From Brevibacillus laterosporus DSM 25 (GTDB lineage: Bacteria > Bacillota > Bacilli > Brevibacillales > Brevibacillaceae), in NCBI RefSeq assembly GCF_002706795.1, contig NZ_CP017705.1:3819501-3883500 (forward strand): DNA of 64,000 nucleotides, written 5' to 3'. Made by a program: the position numbers and the translations under genes. The notes beneath the pieces were generated by a model. That model saw only the letters and a list, made by a program, of their open reading frames with translations, was not told the origin of the DNA and ran no database searches. How positions within the stretch are numbered: position 1 is the stretch's first letter; each line of letters starts with the position of its first letter. Positions 62,547-64,000 of this stretch are shown here, one piece after another.

Positions 62547-62660
62547 TTAGATAATATTGTAAATAAAAATGAAAGTAAATGAGTAATGTTTTTAAAAATA
62601 TTAAGTACCTATAGGTTCTTAAATACCGCAGGAGAGAGTAGAAAATCTACTCATCAATGC

Positions 62661-62894
62661 CTATTGTTCCCGTTCCCATTCGTAGAGGTGTTCCATGCGG
62701 AAGTTTGGCATGTACATCTGAATGATAGAAGTAATGGAATACATAGCTTCTGGAGACATCAGTTTGGTATTAGTGGCATAATGCGAGATCATTCTAGCTG
62801 AAAAACCTGTTCGTCTCGCTAACTCAGCTTGTTTCATACCAATAAGATTCAGAACGGGTTGTAATAGGCATTTCCCACGTATGTAAGATGCCAT
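62661..62894 (-). CDS. Small XRE-type DNA-binding protein
   Basis: The 77-residue protein is little more than one XRE helix-turn-helix (GMKQAELARRTGFSARMISH, then MSPEAMYSITSIIQMYMPN) with a short acidic C-terminus EWEREQ. ATG 62894 has AGGGA ten bases upstream; ATG 62903 is too close to it. It resembles Cro-like regulators of mobile elements. It is co-oriented with the RRNPP-like cassette 180 bases away, but no joint role is shown. The 62895-63208 stretch shows no gene. Confidence 0.75.
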   Translation of the reverse strand: MASYIRGKCLLQPVLNLIGMKQAELARRTGFSARMISHYATNTKLMSPEAMYSITSIIQMYMPNFRMEHLYEWEREQ

Positions 62895-63208
62895 TACATT
62901 CATTCCCTATAGGTTACTATTTTGACTCTGTCGTCTAGTGATAATTTAAGCAGGTAAGTGATCTTTCCGTTCACTACATAAAAGTGTGTATTACAAGGGT
63001 AGATGTTCAAGAAATATAATTGTCCTGTTGAGATTAGTATATTACGTAATTTGTCATTACGAAACTGACATTTTACAATTTGTGCAAATGTTTATTTGTG
63101 ATGACGATAGAGTAATGAAGCAATATCTCTTATAGAAGGATCATAATTTCTAAAACTCTGAACCAATCACATCCTTGTTACACTAGTCAATCGGGCACGC
63201 AGTTGCTA

Positions 63209-63316
63209 GTGGGCAAGCCTTTAAAAAACATAATAACTTTATCGGTTGGAGCATTGGCTTTATTGATTGGAATATTCTATTTAGCGATTAAATTTATGAA
63301 GAAGACCAAGAACTAA
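63209..63316 (+). CDS. Possible 35-residue membrane peptide
   Basis: A GTG at 63209 opens GKPLKNIITLSVGALALLIG, then IFYLAIKFMKKTKN: a single hydrophobic helix between basic ends. The topology resembles type I toxins and holin-like peptides. There is no clear ribosome binding site, and the frame stays open upstream without a start, so it may be a remnant. Confidence 0.3.
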   Translation: MGKPLKNIITLSVGALALLIGIFYLAIKFMKKTKN

Positions 63317-63370
63317 TGGTGTTGAAAAACAAAAAATGGCTATGTTAATTTATATTGGTGTTTTAAGCTG

Positions 63371-63415
63371 AAAAAAATAGAGTCGGCTCTACGAATATGT
63401 AGAATCAACTCTATT
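63371..63415 (-). terminator. Terminator of the 89-residue gene
   Basis: On the minus strand AATAGAGT / ACTCTATT with an inner CTAC/GTAG stem, followed by TTTTTT. Confidence 0.8.
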
Positions 63416-63469
63416 ACACTATGGTATATCAAGCACCAAATATTCCAGAAGCCGCCTTAATTAACTCAG

Positions 63470-63739
63470 CTACATTTTCTTATTTAAAATAGCTTCCAAT
63501 TTACGTTGACACTTCATTTGATAATTTTTCTGATTTAATTTTTCTGTATTAAATCGTCCGATTACCGTTCTAACATCTGTATTATAGATGATTAGTTTTC
63601 TATACTCGTCATTTTCTAATAAGACTTTGTACCAATTACATTTTCTTATTTTTTTAATGTTTTTCGTAATTTGTTCTTCGTCTGGCTTTAAAAATGGTAC
63701 ATACATTAATAAATTTAAAAAATCAAGAATCAGTGGCAT
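63470..63739 (-). CDS. Hypothetical basic protein
   Basis: The 89-residue protein has a hydrophobic start (PLILDFLNLLMYVPFLKPDE) and a strongly basic, Asn/Lys-rich remainder (KNIKKIRKCNWYKVLLE). GGGAGG lies eight bases before ATG 63739. No family is recognised. Its AT-rich composition fits the accessory segment. Confidence 0.55.
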   Translation of the reverse strand: MPLILDFLNLLMYVPFLKPDEEQITKNIKKIRKCNWYKVLLENDEYRKLIIYNTDVRTVIGRFNTEKLNQKNYQMKCQRKLEAILNKKM

Positions 63740-63845
63740 TCGTAATACCTCCCACAAAAATATCTACTTCTCTTTATTTATGGTTTAAGCTGAAAAGAGT
63801 CTCAAATTTCTGTATTTTAGTTAAACAGCAGTGCCTTCCAACCTT

Positions 63846-63900
63846 ATACAAAAACATTCACGCTTGGTCTTAGAAGGGACTGACATGAGTGTTTTTGTAT
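63846..63900. terminator. Terminator-like hairpin
   Basis: ATACAAAAACATTCA pairs with TGAGTGTTTTTGTAT. It ends the annotated part; 63901-64000 shows nothing. Confidence 0.55.
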
Positions 63901-64000
63901 TTCTAAAGTAGAAATGCTCTTCTTACTCTCACTAACTACCTAGTTTTAACTAAAAATTGTAACCAAATTCCTGCATCAATAAAAGCCACTTTTCTATACT

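Noticed and set aside
1-64000. CRISPR arrays, rRNA genes or complete prophage modules
   Set aside because: No regularly spaced repeats, rRNA sequence, or capsid/terminase-type proteins were seen.

Overview
The window is low-GC Gram-positive DNA: AGGAGG-type ribosome binding sites, frequent TTG/GTG starts, an S-box leader and many U-tailed terminators. Gene content (YitJ-type methyltransferase/reductase, YneK-like, DUF2653, DUF4180 and IDEAL proteins, a short-Q-loop cytochrome bd pair) points to Bacillales, and I infer Brevibacillus (close to B. laterosporus). Most of it is chromosomal core sequence; accessory segments lie at about 25.2-26.8, 56.3-59.2 and 59.4-64 kb.

0-9 kb: an S-box-controlled methionine operon (metH plus a homocysteine methyltransferase/methylene-THF reductase), a nirD-nirC pair without nirB, and tryptophanase. 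9-17.7 kb: an 8-base-overlapping gene pair in which a 124-residue protein is a free copy of the N-terminal domain of the following subtilisin-like protease; an EamA exporter, an M32 carboxypeptidase, release factor 3 and an MFS carrier. 17.8-21 kb: a complete ECF importer (S, T, A, A') of unknown substrate. 21-25 kb: an acetyltransferase, a secreted YdcF-type protein behind a Fur-like site and a terminator-bearing leader, a decayed FtsW/RodA-like gene beside padR, and DUF4180.

25.28-26.76 kb: imperfect inverted ends, an OrfB tail and an OrfA head of an IS3-type element enclose a GC-rich short-chain dehydrogenase gene with its own terminator. 26.8-39 kb: rhodanese, HAD phosphatase, small membrane proteins, a Fur-box nitroreductase, a MarR-MFS operon with a perfect 22-bp palindrome, a soluble double-PAS chemoreceptor, and an ArsR-MFS pair sharing an operator motif. 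39-56 kb: an SsuABC-like importer, RNase Z, a Fur-box tandem PPOX flavoprotein, a divergent LysR/EamA pair, a sigma factor with DUF4179 anti-sigma, lipid phosphatase, two tRNAs and a cytochrome bd oxidase operon.

56-64 kb: an isonitrile-hydratase-like protein, transposase debris, two tiny secreted Cys-containing peptides in one transcription unit, tRNA-Leu and tRNA-Gly, then AT-rich accessory DNA with broken small genes. The standout is an XRE-TPR (RRNPP-like) regulator at 61131-62480 whose 3' end overlaps a 44-codon pre-peptide gene (61064-61198) with a signal sequence and a Gly/Trp-rich C-terminus. It looks like a self-contained peptide quorum-sensing cassette. Identifications come from reading the sequence only; no searches were run.
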